The notes: generated by a model not told the origin, from the sequence alone. DNA of 11,376 bases from Desulfococcus sp. (GCA_024641805.1 JAHECJ010000002.1:12140-23515), one strand, 5' to 3'; shown: positions 1-5,984, numbered from the stretch's first letter. Translations and numbers: made by a program.

Positions 1-2
1 AC

Positions 3-227
3 GCCCTTGAATACGGGATCATCGATAAAATTATCCCCTTAAATGACCTGAAAACTGGAACCACGGAATTTGCCCGTCAATTTGAAGACGTCGCCGGACC
101 GACGCTTTCGGGGTTGAAACGACTGATCCGGTTTTCCAGCAAAGACTTGCGAAAATACCTTGAATTCGAAGATCAGGAATTCTTCCGGGTTATCCATCAC
201 CCATCCTTCAGGGACTCATGCCAATAG
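3..227 (+). CDS. Enoyl-CoA hydratase/isomerase (crotonase) family protein, C-terminal fragment
   Basis: The reading frame is open from the left edge (first whole codon at 3) to TAG at 225-227, giving 74 residues; the start and catalytic core lie outside the window. The fragment begins ALEYGIIDKIIPLNDL, the typical crotonase passage after the catalytic core (A-x-x-x-G-[IL]-[IV]-D-[KR]-[IV]-[IV]-P). It continues with GPTLSGLKRLIR and an acidic, amphipathic end (DLRKYLEFEDQEFF) that resembles the C-terminal trimerisation helices of the family. Family members act on acyl-CoA thioesters, stabilising an enolate in an oxyanion hole, usually in fatty-acid or aromatic-acid degradation. Substrate cannot be judged because the active-site residues are missing. 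No clear terminator follows the stop. Confidence is good for the family and none for the exact reaction. Confidence 0.75.
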   Translation, partial: ALEYGIIDKIIPLNDLKTGTTEFARQFEDVAGPTLSGLKRLIRFSSKDLRKYLEFEDQEFFRVIHHPSFRDSCQ

Positions 228-381
228 TCGATGGTTGAGACAGTGGTAAAAATTAATGAGCGGAGAATGTCCGCTGCGCATCGATTGGGAAATGGTTGCT
301 TTGGTTTTTTTAAATACCTCCCGCGGGGACATACCCTGCGATCACCATTGTAACTATCTACAATATCAATTGATTTATAAT

Positions 382-412
382 TTGACATGGTATTCGATCC
401 ATGCCATATATT
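382..412 (+). promoter_or_regulatory. Candidate sigma70 promoter upstream of the TRL gene
   Basis: A perfect -35 TTGACA lies at 382-387. Two -10 choices follow: CATATA at 405-410 (17-bp spacer, weak match) or TATATT at 407-412 (19-bp spacer, 5 of 6 match). Transcription would start about 150 bases before the TRL start codon, so the hairpin at 445-479 would lie in the leader. This is a motif match only; the non-ideal pairing of box and spacer keeps confidence low. Confidence 0.35.
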
Positions 413-444
413 CGGATATCAAAAAAAATTTTAGTTCTACATGT

Positions 445-479
445 GTGAGGCAGCAACAACCGAATAGTCGCTGCCTCGC
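445..479. repeat. Inverted repeat, 10-bp stem with 15-base loop
   Basis: GAGGCAGC (447-454) pairs perfectly with GCTGCCTC (470-477). The stem extends outward by one T-G wobble and one G-C pair to 445-479. No T-run follows on either strand within a few bases, so it is not a classical Rho-independent terminator. It could structure the leader of the TRL transcript or be the decayed terminator of the upstream gene. Confidence 0.4.
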
Positions 480-513
480 CCGAACGACAGTCAATCAGCT
501 TTATAAGTAATGC

Positions 514-528
514 ATGACATGTGGTCAT
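514..528. promoter_or_regulatory. Small dyad, possible operator
   Basis: ATGAC (514-518) and GTCAT (524-528) form a perfect 5+5 bp inverted repeat around a 5-base centre, 42 bases before the TRL start codon. The size and spacing fit a small dimeric regulator site, but a repeat this short can arise by chance. No regulator gene is seen nearby. Confidence 0.15.
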
Positions 529-570
529 TGCAGTGTATATCCTTACATAATCAAAAAAAGGAGAGAATAA

Positions 571-894
571 ATGCGTAAAATGATGTTATTGTTATTATTA
601 TTTTCGATCGCGGCATTCTGCTTCACTGGATGTGCCGTCGTGGGAGCGCCTGTCAGCAACGGGATTATTTTCACGAATGTCGACGGACCTGTGGCTGCAA
701 CCATGTCGGACAATTATTCCAAAGTGGGAGAATCTTCGTGCAGCGCGATCTTAGGACTCATCTCAACCGGCGATGCCAGCATAAACGCAGCGATGAAAGC
801 AGGCAATATTAGAAAAATTCACCATGTTGACCATAACAGCATGAGTGTTTTGGGAATATATGCCAAGTTTACAACAATTGTATATGGAGATTAA
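571..894 (+). CDS. TRL-like family lipoprotein
   Basis: A 107-residue exported protein. Residues 1-20 form a signal peptide (M-R-K then a long Leu-rich core) ending in FTGC with Cys21, a lipobox-like site for lipidation by signal peptidase II. The mature part carries the features I associate with the TRL (tRNA-associated locus) family: a P-V-S-N-G-I-I-F-T-N start, a K-V-G-E-S-S-C stretch, an I-L-G-L-I-S-T-G-D-A-S-I block near residues 60-71, I-R-K-I-H-H-V-D at 81-88 and a C-terminal T-T-I-V-Y-G. The family has no established biochemical function; members are small envelope lipoproteins. The start is well supported by AAGGAGAG at 558-565, five bases before ATG. The gene appears monocistronic, with its own leader and a palindrome just after the stop. 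Family assignment is by motif recall, not by search. Confidence 0.75.
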   Translation: MRKMMLLLLLFSIAAFCFTGCAVVGAPVSNGIIFTNVDGPVAATMSDNYSKVGESSCSAILGLISTGDASINAAMKAGNIRKIHHVDHNSMSVLGIYAKFTTIVYGD

Positions 895-905
895 TTTCCT
901 TACCC

Positions 906-933
906 TCGTTCCCACGGCAAACCGTGGGAACGA
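906..933. repeat. Perfect 12-bp palindrome, REP-like, possible terminator
   Basis: TCGTTCCCACGG (906-917) and CCGTGGGAACGA (922-933) pair perfectly over 12 bp around the tetraloop CAAA, starting 12 bases after the TRL stop codon. No T-run follows, so it differs from a standard intrinsic terminator. The core, GTTCCCACG facing CGTGGGAAC, resembles dispersed extragenic palindromes that I recall from many proteobacterial genomes. It could block 3' exonucleases or stop transcription of the TRL gene. Only one copy is visible in this window. Confidence 0.6.
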
Positions 934-991
934 ATCATTGTGTTTCAGCTCCACAAAAGCTTACCTGGTTCACCAAATTTCTTGATCGGTC

Positions 992-1020
992 TTGACCAAA
1001 TCCTTTATCAGCTATATAAT
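992..1020 (+). promoter_or_regulatory. Strong sigma70-type promoter for the mla operon
   Basis: TTGACC (992-997, 5 of 6) and TATAAT (1015-1020, perfect) are separated by exactly 17 bp. This is the best promoter match in the window. The transcript would start near 1027, leaving a leader of roughly 97 bases before the mlaE start at 1124. The strength suggests constitutive housekeeping expression. A 6-bp A/T-rich inverted repeat (1059-1064 with 1072-1077) lies in the leader. Confidence 0.7.
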
Positions 1021-1123
1021 ATTGCATAAAAAAAGCCATTTCCGATAGTTATGGATTTGTTTGTCTTTAACACAAACCATACTTAATCATACGCACTTTT
1101 ACTGAATCAATTGACCGAAGCCC

Positions 1124-1930
1124 ATGGCACGAAGTATCTATTTGAATCTTTTATTTTTTTTTAACTTCATCGGTAAGTATACCATGGATATCATCAACCA
1201 TCTGGGTGCGGCGATTATTTTTTTCAGTCTGGGATTTGTCAGGATATTCCGGGCAAAACAGTGGCATGAGATTGTCAAGCAGGTATACTATATCGGCGCC
1301 ACATCCACGAGCATCGTCGTTGTCGTCGGGCTGTTCACAGGTATGGTTTTGGGGCTCCAGCTTTACTATACGCTCATCAAGTTCGGATCAGAGGGGGTTG
1401 TCGGAGCCGCCATATCACTGTCCATCATCAGGGAACTGGGCCCTGTTCTGGCAGCCATAATGATTACCGCCCGGGCCGGTTCAGCGATGACAGCGGAAAT
1501 CGGCATCCAGCGGATTTCCGAACAAATCGACGCCCTTTACACCATGCGGATCGACCCGGTGAAGTATCTCATCAGCCCACGGATTGCCGCGGCAATCATC
1601 AGCTTTCCGATACTGACCGCCTTTTTTGACCTCGTCGGAATTATCGGCGGCTGGCTCACCGCTGTTCTGCTTTTAGGCGTGAATGAAGGGGCATATTTTT
1701 ATCGGGCGATGTCTTCCCTTGCTATGGTTGACATTCAGGGCGGCTTCATCAAATCGATCGTTTTTGCGGTGATTGTTTCAACCATATGCTGTTACCAGGG
1801 ATATTTTACACACCTGCGAACGGACAGTCACGGGTCGAAAAGCGTCAGTGTATCGACGACTTCGGCAGTCGTACTTTCATGCGTCACCATACTCATTTCC
1901 GATTATGTGGTCACAACGTTTTTAATGTAA
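1124..1930 (+). CDS. mlaE: MlaE, inner-membrane permease of the Mla phospholipid ABC transporter
   Basis: A 268-residue polytopic membrane protein, close to the usual MlaE length. It forms the transmembrane channel of the MlaFED complex, moving phospholipid between the inner membrane and the MCE ring. The family hallmark R-E-L-G-P-V-L-A-A-I-M followed by T-A-R-A-G-S-A-M-T-A-E-I-G occupies about 103-127, and the coupling segment E-Q-I-D-A-L-Y is at 133-139. C-C-Y-Q-G-Y at 222-227 and the G-S-K-S-V-S-V-S-T-T-S-A-V-V segment are also typical. An in-frame TGA at 1112-1114 limits the start. ATG 1124 keeps the conserved N-terminal I-G-K-Y-T...L-G pattern; ATG 1184 is possible but would cut it. Neither has a good ribosome binding site. 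A run of nine T falls in codons 11-13. mlaF begins 14 bases after the stop. Confidence 0.93.
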   Translation: MARSIYLNLLFFFNFIGKYTMDIINHLGAAIIFFSLGFVRIFRAKQWHEIVKQVYYIGATSTSIVVVVGLFTGMVLGLQLYYTLIKFGSEGVVGAAISLSIIRELGPVLAAIMITARAGSAMTAEIGIQRISEQIDALYTMRIDPVKYLISPRIAAAIISFPILTAFFDLVGIIGGWLTAVLLLGVNEGAYFYRAMSSLAMVDIQGGFIKSIVFAVIVSTICCYQGYFTHLRTDSHGSKSVSVSTTSAVVLSCVTILISDYVVTTFLM

Positions 1931-1933
1931 AAT

Positions 1934-1940
1934 AAGAGGT
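1934..1940 (+). promoter_or_regulatory. Ribosome binding site supporting a TTG start for mlaF
   Basis: AAGAGGT at 1934-1940 lies 4 bases before TTG at 1945. The encoded sequence after this codon (D-T-P-L-I-E-F-K-N-V-T-K-R-F) is the expected N-terminus of an ABC ATPase domain. The next in-frame ATG (codon 26) would destroy the first beta strands, so TTG is the real start. Confidence 0.65.
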
Positions 1941-1944
1941 TCAT

Positions 1945-3195
1945 TTGGACACCCCGCTGATAGAATTTAAGAATGTCACGAAGCGATTCAACGGCAAGAC
2001 CATCCTGGACAAGGTGGACATGGCCATTTACGCGAATCAGGTGACGACCATTATCGGAAAGAGCGGGACCGGAAAGAGCGTACTCCTCAAACACATTGCG
2101 GGGCTGCTCACTCCGGAAGAAGGGGAAATTTTTCTGAACGGCAGACCGTTGGGGGAGATGAAAAAGAATGGCGAATGGGACGGGTATCGGAAAAATATCA
2201 GTTACATGTTTCAGGGGAATGCCCTTTTTGACTCCATGACCGTATTTGATAACGTGGCGCTGCCGCTGAGACAGACCACGAGACTGAAGAAAAAAGAGAT
2301 TACAGAAAAGGTCATGATGCGGATTGATCAGACCGAACTCTCGGAAGTGGTGGGAAAGTATCCCGCCGAGCTTTCCGGCGGTATGCAGAAAAGAGTGGCC
2401 TTGGCCCGGGCCCTGGTAACCGATCCTGATATCGTTCTTTTTGACGAGCCGACAACGGGTCAGGATTTGGTGCGCCGGAATGTTATTCTGAGCATGATCG
2501 CACATTATAAAAAGAAACTGGGATTTACCGCGGTGCTGATCAGCCATGATATCCCGGATGTATTGTTCATCTCTGACAGGATTATTCTACTCTGGGAAGG
2601 GAAAGTCGCGTTTCAGGGAAACTACGAAGATGCACTGCAACTGAAACACCCGATGATCGATGAATTTTTACAAAGTCTTGAGGGTTTCAGGGATGAATTG
2701 ACCGGGTTGCTTTCCAAGCAGATGTTTACATCCCGATATGCAATGACCTTCGGCGCCGACCAGGAGGGCATTGCCGGGACGGCGATTCTTTTCAGCGTAA
2801 ATTTTAATCTTCTGGTGGAATCGCTGGGCCATCAGGCGGCGGTAGATGTTGTTAAGACACTCGGAGAACACATCAATGAATATATGGGGGCGATTGGCGG
2901 TTTTTCAACACGGCAGCGCACCGGGCAGATAATTACCATTTTACCGCATATCAGCGTCGAAGACGCCCAGCAGACGATCGGCGATCTCGCCAAAAAACTG
3001 CAGGAAAAAGCCCTGCCTTCCATCGAGTCCGTTATTCAGGCAAGAACAAAAATCGACACATGTATTGAAATCTATGTTTCCGCCGGGATCACGGAAGCAA
3101 GGATAAGCGATGATATCGAAAAAATCTTAGACAATGCCAGGTCGGCGCAACAAATAATTGCCCAGTACCGATGCGCCAGGGAGGAATTTGAATGA
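1945..3195 (+). CDS. mlaF: MlaF, ABC transporter ATPase with a C-terminal degenerate GGDEF-like domain
   Basis: A 416-residue protein; stand-alone MlaF is about 270. Residues 1-245 are a complete ABC ATPase: Walker A GKSGTGKS 38-45, Q-loop Gln90, signature LSGGMQ 143-148, Walker B IVLFDE 163-168 with catalytic Glu168, and switch His201. It would power phospholipid transport by MlaE-MlaD at the inner membrane. Residues 250-410 are extra. They open with D-E-L-T-G-L-L-S-K-Q-M-F, the entry motif of GGDEF domains (D-x-L-T-G-L-x-N-R-x-x-F). They then follow the same order: ILFSVNFNLLVESLGHQ in place of the metal-binding D-x-D-x-F-K...N-D-x-x-G-H stretch, then RTGQI (325-329) where GGDEF should be, then I-T-I-L-P-H-I-S-V-E-D-A. 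The metal-binding and catalytic residues are gone, so no cyclase activity is expected. A protein-binding or ligand-sensing role is inference. The start is TTG, and the stop overlaps mlaD by 4 bp. Confidence 0.9.
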   Translation: MDTPLIEFKNVTKRFNGKTILDKVDMAIYANQVTTIIGKSGTGKSVLLKHIAGLLTPEEGEIFLNGRPLGEMKKNGEWDGYRKNISYMFQGNALFDSMTVFDNVALPLRQTTRLKKKEITEKVMMRIDQTELSEVVGKYPAELSGGMQKRVALARALVTDPDIVLFDEPTTGQDLVRRNVILSMIAHYKKKLGFTAVLISHDIPDVLFISDRIILLWEGKVAFQGNYEDALQLKHPMIDEFLQSLEGFRDELTGLLSKQMFTSRYAMTFGADQEGIAGTAILFSVNFNLLVESLGHQAAVDVVKTLGEHINEYMGAIGGFSTRQRTGQIITILPHISVEDAQQTIGDLAKKLQEKALPSIESVIQARTKIDTCIEIYVSAGITEARISDDIEKILDNARSAQQIIAQYRCAREEFE

Positions 3196-3671
3196 AACGG
3201 TTTGCGATGGAGACGGTCGTGGGGTTCTTTGTGGTGATCGGAATCATATGTATTGGATATATGACGATAAAACTGGGAAAAGTGACCCTCTTTGGTGATG
3301 ATGCCTACCGGCTTTCTGCCAGATTTACCTCGGTTGCGGGCCTGAGAGTCGGCAGTCCTGTTGAAATCTACGGCATTGATGCGGGAACCGTCGAGCACCT
3401 GACGATTGACAGTGACAAATCAATGGCAGTGGCCGAGATGAAGTTGAAAAAGGGAATAAAGGTGTATGATGACGGAAGCGCGGCCATCAAGACATCGGGA
3501 TTAATCGGTGATAAATTCATAAAAATAGACCCGGGCGGCTCAGGCGAGCTTCTCAAACCCGGGAGCTGGATTACGGAGACGTCCGCGCCCCTCGATATCG
3601 AAGACCTGATCGGGAAATATGCGTTCGGCGATGTGACCAAAAAACCAAATACAGATCAAATTTTAAAATAA
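3192..3671 (+). CDS. mlaD: MlaD, membrane-anchored MCE-domain lipid-binding subunit
   Basis: A 159-residue protein with one N-terminal membrane segment (about 8-28) and a single MCE domain (about 37-115). The MCE signature is clear: R-F-T-S-V-A-G-L-R-V-G-S-P-V-E-I-Y-G-I-D-A-G-T-V at 44-67 and A-I-K-T-S-G-L-I-G-D-K-F-I-K-I at 98-112. In E. coli, MlaD forms a hexameric ring in the periplasm on top of MlaE and passes lipid to or from MlaC. The tail after the MCE domain is short, so this is the simple single-ring type, not a long PqiB-like tunnel. ATG overlaps the mlaF stop (ATGA), and AGGGAGGA at 3178-3185 is a strong ribosome binding site, pointing to translational coupling and equal subunit supply. 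Confidence 0.93.
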   Translation: MKRFAMETVVGFFVVIGIICIGYMTIKLGKVTLFGDDAYRLSARFTSVAGLRVGSPVEIYGIDAGTVEHLTIDSDKSMAVAEMKLKKGIKVYDDGSAAIKTSGLIGDKFIKIDPGGSGELLKPGSWITETSAPLDIEDLIGKYAFGDVTKKPNTDQILK

Positions 3672-3687
3672 ATCAAAGGGGTTAACC

Positions 3688-4275
3688 ATGTTAAAAAGGC
3701 TTTATACGGTATTGTTGATTGTATTTATGATTGTGCCTCCCGCTATGGCTGCGCAAGGCGCGATGGAAACGGCAAAATTATATATTAACAAGGTCCTTGA
3801 AGTCCTGCAGGACCCGGCACTTGCAGGAGAAACCGGCCAGCAGAGCAAGATTGAAAAGATCAGCCAGATTACGGAAGACGTGTTTGATTTTACCGAACTG
3901 TCAAAAAGGTCGCTGGGTCAAGCCTGGAATCAATTCACGCCTGAGCAGCAGACGGAATTCGTGTCACTTTATAAAAAGCTTCTCAAAAATACATATGCGG
4001 ACCGGATTGTTTCATATAATAACGAAAAAATAGAGTTCGGAAAAGAAGTTCCTCTTTCGGATACCACAACGGAAATCCAGACCAGTATCGGGACGAAAAC
4101 CGGCGATGTTCCGATTAATTACCGGATGACTTTAATTAATGACCGGTGGCGGGTATATGACGTGGTGATTGAAGGCGTAAGCCTGATTAATAATTACCGT
4201 ACCCAGTTTCGCGGAATCCTGGCCAATAATACACCGGATGGGCTCATTGAAATTTTGAGGAAAAAAGTGGAATAA
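3688..4275 (+). CDS. mlaC: MlaC, periplasmic phospholipid shuttle protein
   Basis: A 195-residue secreted protein of the MlaC/Ttg2D family. A signal peptide covers about 1-21 (A-M-A then A-Q, signal peptidase I). Family landmarks follow in order: F-D-F-T-E-L-S-K-R-S-L-G-Q-A-W near 65-79, T-P-E-Q-Q-T-E-F, L-L-K-N-T-Y-A-D-R-I, Y-R-M and R-W-R-V-Y-D-V-V-I-E-G-V-S-L-I-N-N-Y-R-T-Q-F in the last third. MlaC carries a phospholipid with its tails buried in a pocket, moving between MlaA at the outer membrane and MlaFED at the inner membrane. AAAGGGG at 3675-3681 supports the start, 16 bases after mlaD. Length is near normal and nothing looks broken. Confidence 0.93.
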   Translation: MLKRLYTVLLIVFMIVPPAMAAQGAMETAKLYINKVLEVLQDPALAGETGQQSKIEKISQITEDVFDFTELSKRSLGQAWNQFTPEQQTEFVSLYKKLLKNTYADRIVSYNNEKIEFGKEVPLSDTTTEIQTSIGTKTGDVPINYRMTLINDRWRVYDVVIEGVSLINNYRTQFRGILANNTPDGLIEILRKKVE

Positions 4276-4304
4276 CGTATAAGCAATATCAAACATACGT
4301 TGCT
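4274..4304. repeat. Intercistronic inverted repeats between mlaC and mlaA
   Basis: AACGTAT (4274-4280, overlapping the mlaC stop codon) and ATACGTT (4295-4301) form a perfect 7-bp stem with a 14-base loop. A competing 5-bp stem AGCAA (4282-4286) with TTGCT (4300-4304) uses the same 3' bases, so the two exclude each other. No T-run follows. It may mark an mRNA processing or stability element setting the ratio of MlaC to MlaA. A chance origin is possible. Confidence 0.25.
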
Positions 4305-4325
4305 GAAATAAATGGAGATTGATCC

Positions 4326-5060
4326 ATGAAGCCACTTAAGCTGGCAGGCCTTTCAATAGCCTTTCTGTTGATAACGGCTCATCTTGTTTCTGCCGCCGCC
4401 GCGCCCTTTCAGGATGACGATCTCTATGCTGAAGAAGATGAATACGCCCAGAGCGTGACTATCGCCGACCCCATCGAACCCTGGAACCGGGCCATGTATC
4501 AGTTTAATGATAAGCTCTATTTCTGGGTCCTGAAGCCCGCCGCTCAGGGTTATTCATTCGTCATCCCGGAACCGGGCAGGGTGGCCGTGCATCATATTTA
4601 CGATAACATTCGGGCGCCCATCCGGATCGTCAACAACTTTCTTCAACTCAAAATAAAACAATCCGGTGTCGAACTGGGCCGCTTTCTCATTAATACGACA
4701 ATGGGAATCGCCGGAATATGGGACCCGGCAAAGGATTGGTATGACTTAAATCCTTATCCGGAGGATCTCGGCCAGACGCTCGGACATTACGGACTGGGGA
4801 ACGGGTTTTATATTGTATGGCCGTTTCTGGGGCCTTCTTCCGTTCGCGACTCATTCGGCCGGGGCGGTGACCTGTTCTTAAATCCCGTAAACTATATCAG
4901 GCCCATCTATGTCCCCTATGCCATCGAGGCCCATCAAACAGTCAATGAAACTTCCCTGCATATCGGGGATTACGAGGCGCTCAAGCAGGCCGCGCTCGAT
5001 GTCTATGTATCCCTTCGCGATATCTACGTCCAGAACCGGAACAAGGAAACCAATGAGTAG
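4326..5060 (+). CDS. mlaA: MlaA/VacJ family outer-membrane lipid-removal protein, without a lipobox
   Basis: A 244-residue exported protein of the MlaA (VacJ) family, close to the usual 230-250. MlaA sits as a ring in the outer membrane, takes mislocalised phospholipid from the outer leaflet and passes it to MlaC. Signature blocks are intact: D-P-I-E-P-W-N-R at 48-55, G-R-F-L-I-N-T-T-M-G-I-A-G-I-W-D-P-A at 118-135, E-D-L-G-Q-T-L-G-H-Y-G-L at 146-157 and W-P-F-L-G-P-S-S-V-R-D at 165-175. The odd point is the N-terminus: the signal peptide (about 1-24) ends in V-S-A-A-A-A-P with no cysteine, so it should be cut by signal peptidase I and not lipidated, unlike E. coli MlaA. A very acidic stretch (about 29-40) follows the cleavage site. 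The GGAG ribosome binding site is at 4314-4317. It is the last gene of the mla operon. Confidence 0.92.
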   Translation: MKPLKLAGLSIAFLLITAHLVSAAAAPFQDDDLYAEEDEYAQSVTIADPIEPWNRAMYQFNDKLYFWVLKPAAQGYSFVIPEPGRVAVHHIYDNIRAPIRIVNNFLQLKIKQSGVELGRFLINTTMGIAGIWDPAKDWYDLNPYPEDLGQTLGHYGLGNGFYIVWPFLGPSSVRDSFGRGGDLFLNPVNYIRPIYVPYAIEAHQTVNETSLHIGDYEALKQAALDVYVSLRDIYVQNRNKETNE

Positions 5061-5189
5061 ATGTTGTAAAAAAGAGTCAGAAACCGGCTTTTGGATAGGC
5101 TGTCTTTAAGTTGTCAGCAGGCAATCAACTTTACCGCGGCGCATTGTTCGATGTCATTTATAGGGAAAGATTTTCCCCAGACACGCTTG

Positions 5190-5894
5190 CTAAATTTCGA
5201 AAGAAACGTTGAAGAAAACCTGTGGGCCTTCAATTTTTACGTTTCCCAAAGAATCGTCGGACTTAAACTTCAGACCGGTTGTAATTACTCGGACACCGGC
5301 GCCGATGGACAGTTTTTCGATGATACGTACTTCAAGGCCGGCCCGGCCATAAGCACCTGCGGATAAATGGGATTCGGTTTCGTCGTTAAGGTCTTCATCG
5401 TTTTCGTCGGGCTCGTGTTGCCAGCTTCCGTATATCAGGAGTGGACCGGCGCCGGCATATAAACGCAATCTCCCGGCAAAATTTGCGGCAACATATCCTC
5501 CGCCGAAATAATCAAACAATAACAGTTTATTATCAATTCCGATGCTTACCGTTCCACCGGAAGATCCGCCGGATGCGCGCAATATATTGGTATCATTTTC
5601 CATACAGAGGTTTGCACCGGTTTCAATACCATATTCAAGCATCTCTTTTTGATACGGTTTTTGAGCGGCAGCGCCAAAGAACTTAATATCATACGTTTTA
5701 TTATCAAGATCCGGCGAGTCTTCATCCAGTTCCATCAGAGAAACCGCCACCTGGCAGTTGAAAGGGATCTCTTTGTTTTCACAAAAAGCAGGATGGCATG
5801 TTCCTGCAATCATTGCGACGAGTACAAAAATCTGAATAAAAACCGTTGTCGAACCCATTCTTCGGATATTTTCTGCGGCCGGGGTATTTTTCAA
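5190..5894 (-). CDS. Putative outer-membrane beta-barrel protein, function unknown
   Basis: A 234-residue exported protein I cannot place in a named family. Residues from about 13 to 38 form a signal peptide (hydrophobic core F-I-Q-I-F-V-L-V-A-M-I-A-G). After it come alternating polar/hydrophobic strands rich in Gly and aromatics: F-D-Y-F-G-G-G-Y-V-A-A near 127-137, G-R-L-R-L-Y-A-G-A-G at 141-150, S-A-G-A-Y-G-R-A-G-L-E-V-R at 178-190 and S-I-G-A-G-V-R-V at 196-203. The C-terminus is an amphipathic strand Q-V-F-F-N-V-S-F-E-I, as in small 8-strand barrels. An extremely acidic segment (about 161-175) would be a surface loop that could bind cations. The start is TTG at 5894 with AAAGGA at 5905-5910; ATG 5858 (residue 13) is a real alternative and gives a cleaner signal peptide. 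It lies 90 bases after the mscS-like stop with no clear terminator between, so co-transcription is likely. Confidence 0.65.
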   Translation of the reverse strand: MKNTPAAENIRRMGSTTVFIQIFVLVAMIAGTCHPAFCENKEIPFNCQVAVSLMELDEDSPDLDNKTYDIKFFGAAAQKPYQKEMLEYGIETGANLCMENDTNILRASGGSSGGTVSIGIDNKLLLFDYFGGGYVAANFAGRLRLYAGAGPLLIYGSWQHEPDENDEDLNDETESHLSAGAYGRAGLEVRIIEKLSIGAGVRVITTGLKFKSDDSLGNVKIEGPQVFFNVSFEI

Positions 5895-5984
5895 TATGCG
5901 TTTATCCTTTACTGAAGATAGCGATCTGAGTGGCTGGTTTTTGGCAAAATGTCTCGATACTATTTGGCAATAAAAAGTGGTCTA

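Larger units (their letters stand above)
228..570. other. AT-rich intergenic region between the crotonase gene and the TRL gene
   Basis: These 343 bases hold no convincing gene. An 84-codon open frame at 256-510 lacks a ribosome binding site and has an unstructured, low-plausibility composition, so I do not call it. The region does contain a TTGACA box with possible -10 hexamers (382-412), a 10-bp hairpin (445-479) and a 5+5 bp dyad (514-528). It is presumably the promoter and leader region of the TRL gene at 571. No Rho-independent terminator for the upstream gene was seen. Confidence 0.6.

Noticed and set aside
256..510. 84-codon open frame upstream of the TRL gene
   Set aside because: No ribosome binding site, no recognisable motif, and an unlikely composition; it also spans the hairpin and candidate promoter region.
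1903..2547. 214-codon open frame on the - strand
   Set aside because: Antisense to the well-supported ATPase core of mlaF.
5163..5177. GGGAAA-GAT-TTTCCC hairpin between the convergent mlaA and beta-barrel genes, as a bidirectional terminator
   Set aside because: Only 6 bp with a 3-base loop, half of it A-T pairs, and no T-run on either side; too weak to call.
5091..5366. 91-codon open frame on the + strand after mlaA
   Set aside because: Overlaps the 3' end of the beta-barrel gene on the other strand, and lacks a ribosome binding site and motifs.
5940..5970. Direct repeat TTTGGCAA at 5940-5947 and 5963-5970 upstream of the beta-barrel gene
   Set aside because: Eight bases in AT-rich DNA, only two copies, no clear promoter context; likely chance.
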